From Clostridium sp. C8-1-8 (GTDB taxonomy: Bacteria > Bacillota > Clostridia > Clostridiales > Clostridiaceae), in assembly GCF_009928445.1 (NCBI RefSeq), contig NZ_JAABNO010000002.1, positions 1-64,000 of the forward strand: a stretch of DNA of 64,000 bases. Direction: 5' to 3'. The translations under genes were made by a program, and so were the position numbers. Each line of letters starts with the position of its first letter. The first letter of the stretch is position 1. Of the stretch, positions 7,287 to 15,846 are shown in pieces. The notes below the pieces were generated by a model. The model did no database searches and was not told the origin of the DNA. It was given only the letters and a program-made list of their open reading frames with translations.

Positions 7287-9335
7287 ATGGACACATCTCA
7301 ATATCTTTCAATGTTCTTAGAAGAGTCCATGGACAATTTACAGACTCTAAATGAATCTCTACTTGACTTGGAACAAAAGCCAGATGATATTGATAAGTTA
7401 AATGAAATATTTAGAGTAGCACATACTATAAAAGGTATGGCTGCAACTATGGGATTTAGCGATATTGCAGAACTTACACATAAAATGGAAGATGTACTCT
7501 CAAAGTTTAGAGAAGGGGAACTTAAGGTTACTCAAAATGTTGTTACTGTTCTTTTCGATTGCTTAGATACTCTTGAAAGAATGGTCAACAATATCTCTGA
7601 AGGTATAGAGGAAAAGGTTGACATAGAAAAGATAATGAAGGATTTGCATGACATAAGTTCTAATGAGCAACAAGAAGCGCCTTCAGAAGCTGTAGAAGAA
7701 GTAGTAGCAGTTCAGAATGCTGATTCTTCAAGTTACATAATAGACATCAATGAATATGATGTTAATGTAATTAAACAAGCTCATGAAAAGGGTTATAAAG
7801 CCATAAGAGTATTTATAGCGCTTAGTGAAAATACTTTACTTAAGTCGGCTAGAGCTTTCTTGATATTTAAAGAATTAGAAGAGCATGGAGAAGTAATAAA
7901 ATCCTATCCTTCTACAGAAGATATAGAAAATGAAAATTTTGATTTTACTATAGAACTTATTGTAATTACAACCTTAGAAACTAGTGAAATTGAAAAAATT
8001 GTAGAAAATATTTCAGAAGTGGATAAAGTTTCCGTAGAAGAAGTCGAATTAAAAATAGATAAGGTAAATGAAGTTGCAATAACTAAAGAAGAAGTTAATA
8101 CAGTTAAAGTAGATGAAACGTCAAAGACAGTGGCTCCTAAGCCTATAGTTACAAATAAGCCAAAAGCTGAAGAAAAGAAGAGCGGAAATGCAGCTCCTCA
8201 AAAGAAGGTTCATCAATCAGTAAGAGTTGACTTAGAGAGATTAGATAAACTAATGAACATGGTTTCAGAGTTAGTTATTCACAGAACTAGATTAGAGCAG
8301 ATCAGCACAAGTTATAGAGCGCCAGAATTGAATGAAACTCTAGAACAAGTTGCTAGAACTACTTCTGACTTACAAGATCTTGTAATGAAGATCAGAATGC
8401 TTCCTCTAGAAGTTGTGTTCAATAGATTCCCAAGAATGATAAGAGATTTATCTGTAGAGCTTAATAAAGATATTAACTTCATAGTAGAAGGTCAAGATAC
8501 AGAGCTTGATAGAACTGTAATTGATGAAATTGGAGAACCGTTAATACATTTACTTAGAAATGCTGCTGATCATGGTATAGAAAGCAAAGAAGACAGAGCA
8601 AAATCAGGAAAAGACCTTATGGGAACTGTCAAACTTTCTGCATACCAAGAAGGAACAAAGGCAGTAATTAGGGTAGAAGACGATGGTGCTGGTATAGATG
8701 TAGAAAAAGTTAGACGTAAAGCTGAAAAAATAGGTATAAACACTGAGGGAATGACTGAAAATGATATAAAGAATTTAATTTTCTCTCAAGGCTTTAGTAC
8801 TAATGAAGTTGTTACTGATATATCAGGAAGAGGCGTGGGTATGGATGTTGTTAAAACAAAAATATCTGCACTTGGAGGAACCGTTGATGTAGTTAGTGAA
8901 ATAGGCAAAGGTTCAAGCTTCATAATAAGATTACCTTTGACACTTCAAATAATTCAAGCGTTGCTTGTTAAAGTTGGAGAAGAAACACTTGCTATATCTC
9001 TTGGATTTATAGACAGAGTTATCGATTATAAAGAAGAGAATATTAAGAAAACCAATGGAAGAGAAGTTATAGTTTATAGAGATAATGTAATACCTCTAAT
9101 AAGACTTAATGAAACTTTACAAATTGACACTAGCAAAAAAGATAAGAATTTTATTATAATAGTTAAGGTCGGAGATAAAGTGGTTGGTCTTTTAGTTGAT
9201 TCATTACTAGGTCAACAGGAAATAGTAATAAAACCTTTAGGAAAGACTCTTGAAGGACTAAAAGAGTATATAGGAGCAACAATACTTGGTAATGGTCTTG
9301 TTACACTTATACTTGATGTAGGTGCTTTAATTTAG
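7287..9335 (+). CDS. cheA: Chemotaxis histidine kinase CheA
   Basis: 682 aa. It phosphorylates itself in response to receptors and passes the phosphate to CheY and CheB. Domains in order: P1 with His46 (VAHTIKGMAA), a P2 response-regulator docking domain (about 145-255), a low-complexity linker, the P3 dimerisation helices (VRVDLERLDKLMNMVSEL), the P4 ATP-binding domain (LLRNAADHGIE, DDGAGID, GRGVGMDVV) and a CheW-like P5. I chose ATG 7287: SD AGGAGGG lies 6 nt before it and P1 starts at its normal place. The frame stays open back to GTG 7077 through the 45-bp repeats; a 70-residue N-terminal extension made of 15-residue repeats is possible but unlikely. Confidence 0.95.
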   Translation: MDTSQYLSMFLEESMDNLQTLNESLLDLEQKPDDIDKLNEIFRVAHTIKGMAATMGFSDIAELTHKMEDVLSKFREGELKVTQNVVTVLFDCLDTLERMVNNISEGIEEKVDIEKIMKDLHDISSNEQQEAPSEAVEEVVAVQNADSSSYIIDINEYDVNVIKQAHEKGYKAIRVFIALSENTLLKSARAFLIFKELEEHGEVIKSYPSTEDIENENFDFTIELIVITTLETSEIEKIVENISEVDKVSVEEVELKIDKVNEVAITKEEVNTVKVDETSKTVAPKPIVTNKPKAEEKKSGNAAPQKKVHQSVRVDLERLDKLMNMVSELVIHRTRLEQISTSYRAPELNETLEQVARTTSDLQDLVMKIRMLPLEVVFNRFPRMIRDLSVELNKDINFIVEGQDTELDRTVIDEIGEPLIHLLRNAADHGIESKEDRAKSGKDLMGTVKLSAYQEGTKAVIRVEDDGAGIDVEKVRRKAEKIGINTEGMTENDIKNLIFSQGFSTNEVVTDISGRGVGMDVVKTKISALGGTVDVVSEIGKGSSFIIRLPLTLQIIQALLVKVGEETLAISLGFIDRVIDYKEENIKKTNGREVIVYRDNVIPLIRLNETLQIDTSKKDKNFIIIVKVGDKVVGLLVDSLLGQQEIVIKPLGKTLEGLKEYIGATILGNGLVTLILDVGALI

Positions 9336-9355
9336 AGCCTAGAAGGAGGATTGTG

Positions 9356-9958
9356 ATGGATTATACGCAATTAAGTGCACTTCAGCTGGATGCCCTTAGG
9401 GAAGTAAGCAATATTGGTGCGGGAAATGCTGCCACAGCTCTTTCTCAATTGCTAAATAGAAAAATTGACATGACAGTTCCAAATGTTAAAGTAATAGATT
9501 TTATGGATATTTATAACTTTATCTCAGAAGAAGAACTTGTGGCCGCAGTATTAGTCAAAGTTCTAGGAGATACGCCAGGGAATATATTATTTGTATTTGA
9601 AAAATCGACAGCTTCTAATATAATAGAAGTGTTGACTGGAATGAAAGAAGACGATTTTAGTGAAATGGGAAGTTCTGTTTTATGTGAGATAGGTAACATT
9701 ATCTCCGCAGCATATATGAATGCTATTGCAAGACTTACAAATTTGAATATCATGCCATCAGTACCAGCTGTGGCCTTTGATATGCTCAGTGCAATTTTAA
9801 GTGCTACATTTGTAGAGTCAGCACAGTATTCAGATAATGTATTGGAAATTGAAACAATGCTATTAGGCGAAGATGCAGAAAATATAGGTGGACATTTTTA
9901 TTTTGTTCCTAATCCTGGATCTTTAGAAAAAATATTAAATTCAATAGGTGTAATATAG
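9356..9958 (+). CDS. cheC: CheY-P phosphatase CheC
   Basis: 200 aa CheC-family phosphatase that speeds dephosphorylation of CheY. Both active-site motifs of the type D/SxxxExxN are present: DALREVSN near the start and SSVLCEIGN in the middle, so it should be catalytically able, like two-site CheC proteins. ATG 9356 is preferred (SD AAGGAGG, spacing 6) over the adjoining GTG 9353 (spacing 3). It lies 20 nt behind cheA and ahead of cheY. FliY (11761) carries the same two motifs, giving two likely phosphatases; there is no cheZ. Confidence 0.92.
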   Translation: MDYTQLSALQLDALREVSNIGAGNAATALSQLLNRKIDMTVPNVKVIDFMDIYNFISEEELVAAVLVKVLGDTPGNILFVFEKSTASNIIEVLTGMKEDDFSEMGSSVLCEIGNIISAAYMNAIARLTNLNIMPSVPAVAFDMLSAILSATFVESAQYSDNVLEIETMLLGEDAENIGGHFYFVPNPGSLEKILNSIGVI

Positions 9959-9973
9959 ATAGGGGGATTCTAA

Positions 9974-10333
9974 ATGGCTAGAGTATTAATTGTTGATGAC
10001 GCAGCATTTATGAGAATGATGATAAAGGATATTCTTGAAAAGAATGGATTTGAAGTTGTAGGTGAAGCAAGCAATGGAATTAAAGCTGTTGAACTTTACA
10101 AAAAGGAAAAACCAGATGTTGTAACTATGGATATAACAATGCCTGATATGGATGGTATTGAAGCTGTAAAGAACATAAAAGCATTTGATCCAGCAGCAAA
10201 GGTAATAATGTGTAGTGCAATGGGTCAACAAGGCATGGTTATGGATGCTATAAGAGCAGGCGCAAAAGACTTTATCGTAAAACCATTCCAAGCAGACAGA
10301 GTACTGGAAGCAATAAAAAAGGCAATCGGCTAA
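9974..10333 (+). CDS. cheY: Chemotaxis response regulator CheY
   Basis: 119 aa, a lone receiver domain. Phosphorylated CheY binds FliM/FliY at the switch and sets rotation direction. All catalytic residues are present: Asp8-Asp9, Asp53 (TMDITMPDMDG), Ser81 in the Thr/Ser position and Lys103 (FIVKPF). SD AGGGGG precedes the ATG with 6-7 nt spacing. It is 15 nt downstream of cheC and followed by cheW and the switch genes fliM and fliY, so signal carrier and target are probably made from one transcript. Confidence 0.95.
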   Translation: MARVLIVDDAAFMRMMIKDILEKNGFEVVGEASNGIKAVELYKKEKPDVVTMDITMPDMDGIEAVKNIKAFDPAAKVIMCSAMGQQGMVMDAIRAGAKDFIVKPFQADRVLEAIKKAIG

Positions 10334-10349
10334 ATGAGGGGGCATGAAA

Positions 10350-10751
10350 ATGCAAGTTGTTGTATTTAAGATTAGTGATGAACTTTTTGCTGTAGAAACA
10401 GCAAAGGTTCTGAGTATTACTGATATGACCGAGGTAACAAAAGTTCCTAAAGCCCCAGTCCATATAAGAGGACTAATAAATCTTAGAGGTAGCATAATAC
10501 CACTATTAGACATAAATCTACTATTAAACATACCAAAGTCTCTAAAGGATCAAAGTAATATAATCATATTAAATGTTGATGATGAGCAGGTTGGTATATC
10601 AGTAGATGAAGTGGAAGAAGTGCTAGAAATTGATGAAAAGCTACTTCAAAAACTTGAAAATGAAAGATATCAAAGCTATGTTAAAGGTATAGTGAATTTT
10701 GATGATAAACTAGTTACATTAGTAGATATAAATAAAATACTAAAATTTTAA
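10350..10751 (+). CDS. cheW: Chemotaxis coupling protein CheW (copy 2)
   Basis: 133 aa single CheW domain: VVFKISDELFAVETAKV, then VPKAPVHIRGLINLRGSIIPLLDI and the closing YVKGIVNFDDKLVTLVDI. It couples receptors to CheA. SD GAGGGGG (10336-10342) is 7 nt from ATG 10350 but only 1 nt from ATG 10344, so the later start is preferred. It sits in the cheA-cheC-cheY-cheW-fliM-fliY run. The RGxxNLRG motif is closer to classical CheW than copy 1 at 3968, so this is probably the main coupler for the adjacent CheA (inference). Confidence 0.92.
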   Translation: MQVVVFKISDELFAVETAKVLSITDMTEVTKVPKAPVHIRGLINLRGSIIPLLDINLLLNIPKSLKDQSNIIILNVDDEQVGISVDEVEEVLEIDEKLLQKLENERYQSYVKGIVNFDDKLVTLVDINKILKF

Positions 10752-10772
10752 TTAGTGAAGTGAGGTAAGAGT

Positions 10773-11768
10773 ATGGCAGATGTATTATCACAAAGTGAAA
10801 TAGACGCCCTATTGTCTGCCTTGTCTGCTGGAGAACTTGAGCCAGATGAATTGCAAAAAGATGAAGAAAAGCAAAAAGTTAAGGTCTATGACTTTAGAAG
10901 TCCTCAGAAGTTTTCTAAAGAACATATAAGGACTCTTGAGCTTATACATGATAATTTTGCAAGAATAATATCTAATTTTCTTACTGCTCAGGTGAGGAAA
11001 AATACAAAGGTTAATATAGAAAATATTGAGCAGGTAACCTATGAAGAATTTATTCATAGTGTATCTAATCCTACTACGTTGCTTTTGTTTAAGATGCCAC
11101 CATTAAATGGTTCAATTCTCTTTGAGATGAATCCAAGTTTCTCCTTTCAAGTAATTGATATACTGCTTGGAGGAACTGGAGAGCGAAGACATGTAAGTAA
11201 AGAATTCACTGATATAGACAAAAATATCATAATACAAGTAGCTACAGGGTTACTATCCAATTTGAAGCTTGCTTGGGAAGATATTTTAGAAGTGGATATC
11301 GAAGTAGAAAGCTTAGAAACTAATCCTGCTCTTAATCAAACTCTGGCTCCAAATGAACCAGTTGCGCTTATAACATTCTCTGTAGAAATGGGTAAAAGCA
11401 ATACTTTTATAAATCTTTGTATTCCTTACCTAAGTATAGAGAAGTTACTAGATAAGTTAGTTATGCAAAACTGGTTCCAGCCAGATGCTGATGAAGATAG
11501 AGAGCATACAAGAGAAGACTTGAAAAAGAGATTAGATTCTGTAGACGTTAATCTTATGGTTGAGCTTGGTAGTACAGAAGTTAGTGTAGATGAATTCTTA
11601 AGACTAGTAAAAGGCGATGTCATTAAGCTTGATAATAAATATAATAGCCCTGTAAAAGTAATTGTTGAAGATGAAGAATGTTACCTGGCTAAACCAGGTA
11701 TTGTAGGCAAGAATATGGGAATAGCCATACTAGACGTTATAGGTAAGGATGTGGAAGATTATGAGTAA
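10773..11768 (+). CDS. fliM: Flagellar motor switch protein FliM
   Basis: 331 aa. It forms the middle of the C-ring and binds phospho-CheY through its N-terminal tail. The tail is visible (VLSQSEIDALLSAL), followed by the CheC-like middle domain and a C-terminal SpoA domain (SVDVNLMVELGSTEVSVDEFL). SD GTGAGG precedes the ATG. Its last codons overlap the fliY start by 8 nt, so the two switch proteins are translationally coupled. Confidence 0.95.
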   Translation: MADVLSQSEIDALLSALSAGELEPDELQKDEEKQKVKVYDFRSPQKFSKEHIRTLELIHDNFARIISNFLTAQVRKNTKVNIENIEQVTYEEFIHSVSNPTTLLLFKMPPLNGSILFEMNPSFSFQVIDILLGGTGERRHVSKEFTDIDKNIIIQVATGLLSNLKLAWEDILEVDIEVESLETNPALNQTLAPNEPVALITFSVEMGKSNTFINLCIPYLSIEKLLDKLVMQNWFQPDADEDREHTREDLKKRLDSVDVNLMVELGSTEVSVDEFLRLVKGDVIKLDNKYNSPVKVIVEDEECYLAKPGIVGKNMGIAILDVIGKDVEDYE

Positions 11769-12945
11769 TGGATTTCTTACACAAGAAGAAATAGATTCTT
11801 TGTTGAATGGTCCATCAACACCAGCAGAGTCCACAACAGGTAACACTGAAGAGGGTATAACAGATATTGATAAAGATCTGTTAGGTGAGATAGGAAATAT
11901 TTCAATGGGGTCGGCTTCTACAGCTCTATCCCAAATAATTAATCAATCTGTTAATATTACTACACCAGTAGTAAGTACTACTACATTGGGAGAGCTAAAA
12001 GAGCAGTTCCATATACCTAATATAGTTCTTGAAGTTGAATATACTTCAGGTATATTAGGAAAGAATATATTAATAATGCAAATTAATGATGCTGCAGTAA
12101 TAGCAAATCTAATGATGGGCGGAGATGGTACTGTAAGTACTACAGAGCTGTCAGAGATAGAGCTTAGTGCAGTTCAAGAAGCTATGAATCAAATGATTGG
12201 ATCAGCAGCAACTTCAATGGCTACTATGTTTGCTAGAGAAGTAAATATATCTCCACCTATTTCTAAAACTTGGGATGAAGAAAATGAACCAGTTTCAGAA
12301 GGTATTGGAGAAGATGATCCCTTAGTTAAAGTATCATTTAAGTTAACTATAGGTGATTTAGTAGATAGTAATATAATGCAGTTACTACCTTTGAAAACTG
12401 CTAAAAAGATTGTTTCTATAATGATGGGAGAAGAGCAGCAAGCAGAGCCAGCTCCAGTGCAAGAGAACAAAGCACCAGAAAGAGCACCTCAACAAGAAAC
12501 AAGAGCAGCTAGCAATGCAGCACCTACATATTCTGCACCATCTGATACATATCATAATAATGATAATTATGGAGGCAATAATAACTATGTTCAAGAAAAA
12601 CCAATATATCAAGAACATAGACCTCCTGTAGAAGTACATCAAGCTTCTTTTGATAATTTATCAGCTAATCCGTCTGGACCAGCACATAAGAATATAGACT
12701 TAATTTTAGATGTTCCACTAGAAATATCTGTAGTACTAGGAAGAACTAAGAAAAGTATAAAAGATATTTTATCCTTAAGTAATGGATCACTTGTTGAACT
12801 GGATAAAGTTGCAGACGAACCTGTAGAAATCTTAGTAAATGGCAAGAGAGTTGCTTTTGGTGAAGTAGTGGTAGTTGATGAAAACTTTGGTGTTAGAATA
12901 ACAAGTATTGTCAGCAATGCAGAGAGAATAAAATCGCTGAGGTGA
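11761..12945 (+). CDS. fliY: Motor switch phosphatase FliY
   Basis: 394 aa. FliY replaces FliN in Bacillus- and Clostridium-type motors. It has a FliM-like N-terminal tail (LTQEEIDSLLNG), a CheC-type domain with both phosphatase motifs (DLLGEIGN and SAVQEAMN), a Pro/Gln/Asn-rich linker (about 225-300) and a C-terminal FliN/SpoA domain (LILDVPLEISVVLGRTKKSI). It acts at the C-ring both structurally and in removing phosphate from CheY. ATG 11761 overlaps the fliM stop; an earlier in-frame ATG (11749) lies inside fliM without a good SD. A terminator follows at once, ending the cheA run. Confidence 0.94.
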   Translation: MSNGFLTQEEIDSLLNGPSTPAESTTGNTEEGITDIDKDLLGEIGNISMGSASTALSQIINQSVNITTPVVSTTTLGELKEQFHIPNIVLEVEYTSGILGKNILIMQINDAAVIANLMMGGDGTVSTTELSEIELSAVQEAMNQMIGSAATSMATMFAREVNISPPISKTWDEENEPVSEGIGEDDPLVKVSFKLTIGDLVDSNIMQLLPLKTAKKIVSIMMGEEQQAEPAPVQENKAPERAPQQETRAASNAAPTYSAPSDTYHNNDNYGGNNNYVQEKPIYQEHRPPVEVHQASFDNLSANPSGPAHKNIDLILDVPLEISVVLGRTKKSIKDILSLSNGSLVELDKVADEPVEILVNGKRVAFGEVVVVDENFGVRITSIVSNAERIKSLR

Positions 12946-12946
12946 T

Positions 12947-12986
12947 AAAAAGCACATTCCTGAATATGGCAGGAAGGTGCTTTTTG
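12947..12986 (+). terminator. Intrinsic terminator after fliY
   Basis: AAAAAGCAC and GTGCTTTTT enclose an inner CCTG/CAGG stem; T-rich sequence follows. It begins right after the fliY stop. Confidence 0.85.
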
Positions 12987-13028
12987 CTCTTTTTTAATAT
13001 AAATGCTTAAGCAACTTTAAAGTATAGT

Positions 13029-13066
13029 GCTGAAATTAAGTGGTCAGTAATCCGATGCTTGGAGGA
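13029..13066 (+). repeat. Dispersed repeat family B, plus-strand copy
   Basis: The stretch starting TGAAATTAAGTGGTCAGTAA resembles the complements of 24-58, 21030-21083 and, most closely in its second half (GTAATCnnATnCTTnGAG), 59406-59442. No coding potential is seen. The remaining gap (12987-13241) is AT-rich and otherwise empty. Confidence 0.5.
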
Positions 13067-13241
13067 GCTTACGCAAAGAATTAATAAAATTAATAGATTT
13101 AGGAAATAATATAAATGTTAAAAAAGTGTTAACAAATTATGAAGTTTTCTAACAGGTTCAGAATAAGAGGTAAGAAGTAAAAAAGTTAAGTTAAAATACA
13201 TTAAAATTATAGAAATTTTTTACAAAACCATAAAGTAAGGC

Positions 13242-13268
13242 TAAACTAATTTATTGTATATACGATAA
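13242..13268 (+). promoter_or_regulatory. Sigma-D (FliA) promoter for flgM
   Basis: TAAA-N15-TACGATAA, matching the sigma-28/sigma-D pattern (TAAA-N15-GCCGATAT), lies 36 bp before the flgM ATG. It makes flgM-flgN-flgK-flgL and the genes behind a late, FliA-dependent transcript. Confidence 0.7.
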
Positions 13269-13303
13269 TAGAAGTAGTGAATATAGTACAGTGGAGGTAG
13301 GTT

Positions 13304-13582
13304 ATGAATATTAAAGGAGTAGGTTCAACAAGAAACGTAATTGATATATATCATAACAATAAAGTAAAAACTGCTCAGAAAGCTGAGAGTGTTAAGCAAG
13401 ATAGTATAGAGATTTCTGGTGCAGCTAAAGCGTTAAGTAGTTTTTCATTAGGAGATGATGTAATGCCTAGAAGTGAAAAAGTAGAAGCTTTAAGAATGCA
13501 GGTAGCTAATGGAACTTATAAGCCAAACAATGATCTAACAGCTAAAGCTATGATCGATTCTATAAGAGAAGGAAGGGTTTAA
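13304..13582 (+). CDS. flgM: Anti-sigma-28 factor FlgM
   Basis: 92 aa, normal FlgM length. It holds FliA inactive until the hook-basal body is complete. The family pattern is visible: a variable N-terminus, DSIEISGAAKAL near residue 43, and the C-terminal binding helices with VEALRMQVANGTYKPNNDLTAKAMIDSI. SD GGAGGT, spacing 7. It leads the late operon behind a sigma-D promoter, so FliA would drive its own inhibitor. fliA itself is about 38 kb downstream at 51726. Confidence 0.9.
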   Translation: MNIKGVGSTRNVIDIYHNNKVKTAQKAESVKQDSIEISGAAKALSSFSLGDDVMPRSEKVEALRMQVANGTYKPNNDLTAKAMIDSIREGRV

Positions 13583-13583
13583 T

Positions 13584-13994
13584 ATGTACGAAGAGCTTAT
13601 TAATATAATAGACAGAGAAAAGGAAGTGATTAATAAGCTTCTTTCGTTACTAGATGAGCAGTACAAATGTCTATTAAATAAAGATGTATTTGGATTAGAT
13701 GCAGTTGCTGAGAAAATACAAGGTTGCAACAAAGAAGTAGCAGAGCAAGAAGTTGCAAGAAGAAGGCTTGTAGGCAGTAATTCTATGAGAGAAGTTGTGT
13801 TCTCATCTGGTGATGATGTATTAGAAGAAAGTTATAGAGGTATCTTAAAACTTTTAGAAGCAGTTAGGCTTCAGAAGGATACTAATGATTTGTTAATAAA
13901 ACAACAACTCTCATACACTAATCAAATGCTAAATTATATAAATCCTAATAGAGGGACAAAAACTTATAATTCCTATGGGAAAATGACTAAGTAA
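13584..13994 (+). CDS. flgN: Flagellar export chaperone FlgN
   Basis: 136 aa, mostly helical, with FlgN-family features: MYEELINIIDREKEVINKLLSLLDEQYKCL at the N-terminus and a long heptad-rich middle. It escorts the hook-filament junction proteins FlgK and FlgL, the next two genes. One base separates it from the flgM stop; its SD (GGAAGGG) lies in the end of flgM. Assignment rests on length, helical pattern and position between flgM and flgK. Confidence 0.85.
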   Translation: MYEELINIIDREKEVINKLLSLLDEQYKCLLNKDVFGLDAVAEKIQGCNKEVAEQEVARRRLVGSNSMREVVFSSGDDVLEESYRGILKLLEAVRLQKDTNDLLIKQQLSYTNQMLNYINPNRGTKTYNSYGKMTK

Positions 13995-14008
13995 CAGGGG
14001 GAGAAAAT

Positions 14009-15829
14009 ATGTCAGGTTTATTTTCTACATTTAATATAGCAAAAAGCGGTATGTCTGTTCAGCAAAAGGCAATAGATGTAACGTCACATAATATATCCAA
14101 TGCCAATACTGCAGGGTACTCTAGACAGAGGGCAAATATTGAAACTACAAGACCTCAATCTCTTGGAGGTATGGAAGCTGGGCAGCTAGGAACAGGGGCT
14201 CAAGTATCTACAGTAGAAAGAATAAGAGATACTTTCTTAGACTATCAGGTTAGAAATGAAACGAGTATATCAGGTCAATATAACACAAGAAATACTTTTT
14301 TAAGCCAGATTGAAGATGTGTTTACAGAACCATCTGATACTGGTATATCTACACTTATGGGGAAGTTTTTTGATTCATGGCAACAGTTGTCCAAGCAGCC
14401 TCAGAGCTCCAATGCAAGAACAGTAGCTGTTCAGCAGACTGTAGCACTTACAGATTCTTTAAATCATGCTTATACACAGCTTAAAGATTTAAAGAACAAC
14501 GCCCAAAGTCTTATAAAAAATACAGTTACTGATATGAACAGTACTTTAAATCAAATAGGTCAATTAAATAAGGAAATAATAAGTGTTAAAAATGCTGGTG
14601 ATACTCCTAATGATCTTATGGACAAGCGAGATCTTTTAATAGATCAGTTATCTAGTAAGTTTAACTTAAATATAGATAGAAAACAATTTGAAGGAATAAA
14701 TCTTAAACCAGCTGATACCAATGGTATGAAAGCTCCAGAACTAGTAAAAGCTGATGGAGACACAAATGTTGCAAGATTTTCATATATAAATAGTATTGAA
14801 AAAGATCCTACAGATGATAGTGGAACAACTTATAAAATAACTTATTACAAGCTTGGAAATATGGACAATGAAAAGAATAAGCAAACTCTTACCTTGAAGA
14901 ATGTTAGTGCCGATCAAGCAAAGCAGATAGACGAAACAAGAGTTCTTTGGTCAAGTAGTGATGGAACTGCGACTTTAGCAGATGGTTATCCTATAAAAGA
15001 CGGATCAACCATAGACATACAAGAACTTAAGTTATTTACACCTTCTACAGGAGAAGTTAAAGGTAATATAACTATACAGCAAGATATAGATAACTATATA
15101 GATCAAGTAAATAAACTTGCAAAATCCATAGCCTTTACAGTAAATGCGGTACATAGTGGTATGACAAGTGCTACAAGCAAAGGGTATCCAGATAAGGATT
15201 ATATGCCTTTATTTGTAAACAAGTCTGTAGCTAGATACGGTATTGGTGGGGATATGATGAATCTTGATGACATATTAAAAGGTGAACAAGATATAACTGC
15301 TGAGAATATATCGGTAAATAAAGCAATTATTAGTGATGTTATGCAATTGAAGACAAAAACTAGGGATTCAAACTATGCCTATGCTTCACAAAATACTGTT
15401 GATGGTGAAGGTGATGGAGCTAGAGCTCTTGCTATAGCACAGCTTAAGAACAGCTTAATAGCTATACAAGATGTTGGATCTACTGTTAATACAAGAGCAG
15501 ATTTATTTGATCCATCAAAGGGTAAAGCAGTACTAAAGAATAATGGACTAGAGGTCGAAAATAATAATAACGGGACTACTTTAGAAGCATATTTTAAGGA
15601 TGGAATAGATAAGTTAGGTGTACAAGCTCAAGAAGCATCAAGAATGGTAACTAACCAGCAGCAACTTTTAGATTCGCTTAATCAAACAAAAGATAGTGTT
15701 TCTGGAGTATCACTTGATGAAGAAATGGCAAACCTGGTGCAATTTCAACATGCTTATAGTGCTAACGCAAAAGTTATTGCAACAGTGGACGAGCTTCTTG
15801 ATGTAGTTGTAAACGGACTAAAGAGATAG
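14009..15829 (+). CDS. flgK: Hook-filament junction protein FlgK (HAP1)
   Basis: 606 aa. It forms the first junction layer between hook and filament. The N-terminal rod/hook motif is clear (LFSTFNIAKSGMSVQQKAID and SHNISNANTAGYSRQRA), and the C-terminus has the matching helix (SGVSLDEEMANLVQFQHAYS with VDELLDVVVNGL). The middle is the variable exposed domain. SD AGGGGGAG precedes the ATG. It lies between its chaperone flgN and flgL. Confidence 0.95.
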   Translation: MSGLFSTFNIAKSGMSVQQKAIDVTSHNISNANTAGYSRQRANIETTRPQSLGGMEAGQLGTGAQVSTVERIRDTFLDYQVRNETSISGQYNTRNTFLSQIEDVFTEPSDTGISTLMGKFFDSWQQLSKQPQSSNARTVAVQQTVALTDSLNHAYTQLKDLKNNAQSLIKNTVTDMNSTLNQIGQLNKEIISVKNAGDTPNDLMDKRDLLIDQLSSKFNLNIDRKQFEGINLKPADTNGMKAPELVKADGDTNVARFSYINSIEKDPTDDSGTTYKITYYKLGNMDNEKNKQTLTLKNVSADQAKQIDETRVLWSSSDGTATLADGYPIKDGSTIDIQELKLFTPSTGEVKGNITIQQDIDNYIDQVNKLAKSIAFTVNAVHSGMTSATSKGYPDKDYMPLFVNKSVARYGIGGDMMNLDDILKGEQDITAENISVNKAIISDVMQLKTKTRDSNYAYASQNTVDGEGDGARALAIAQLKNSLIAIQDVGSTVNTRADLFDPSKGKAVLKNNGLEVENNNNGTTLEAYFKDGIDKLGVQAQEASRMVTNQQQLLDSLNQTKDSVSGVSLDEEMANLVQFQHAYSANAKVIATVDELLDVVVNGLKR

Positions 15830-15846
15830 AAAAGGGGTATATATAA

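Noticed and set aside
9986..10531. Long minus-strand open frame opposite cheY and cheW
   Set aside because: Composition rich in Cys, Phe, Tyr and His is typical of antisense frames in AT-rich genes; cheY and cheW on the plus strand are beyond doubt.
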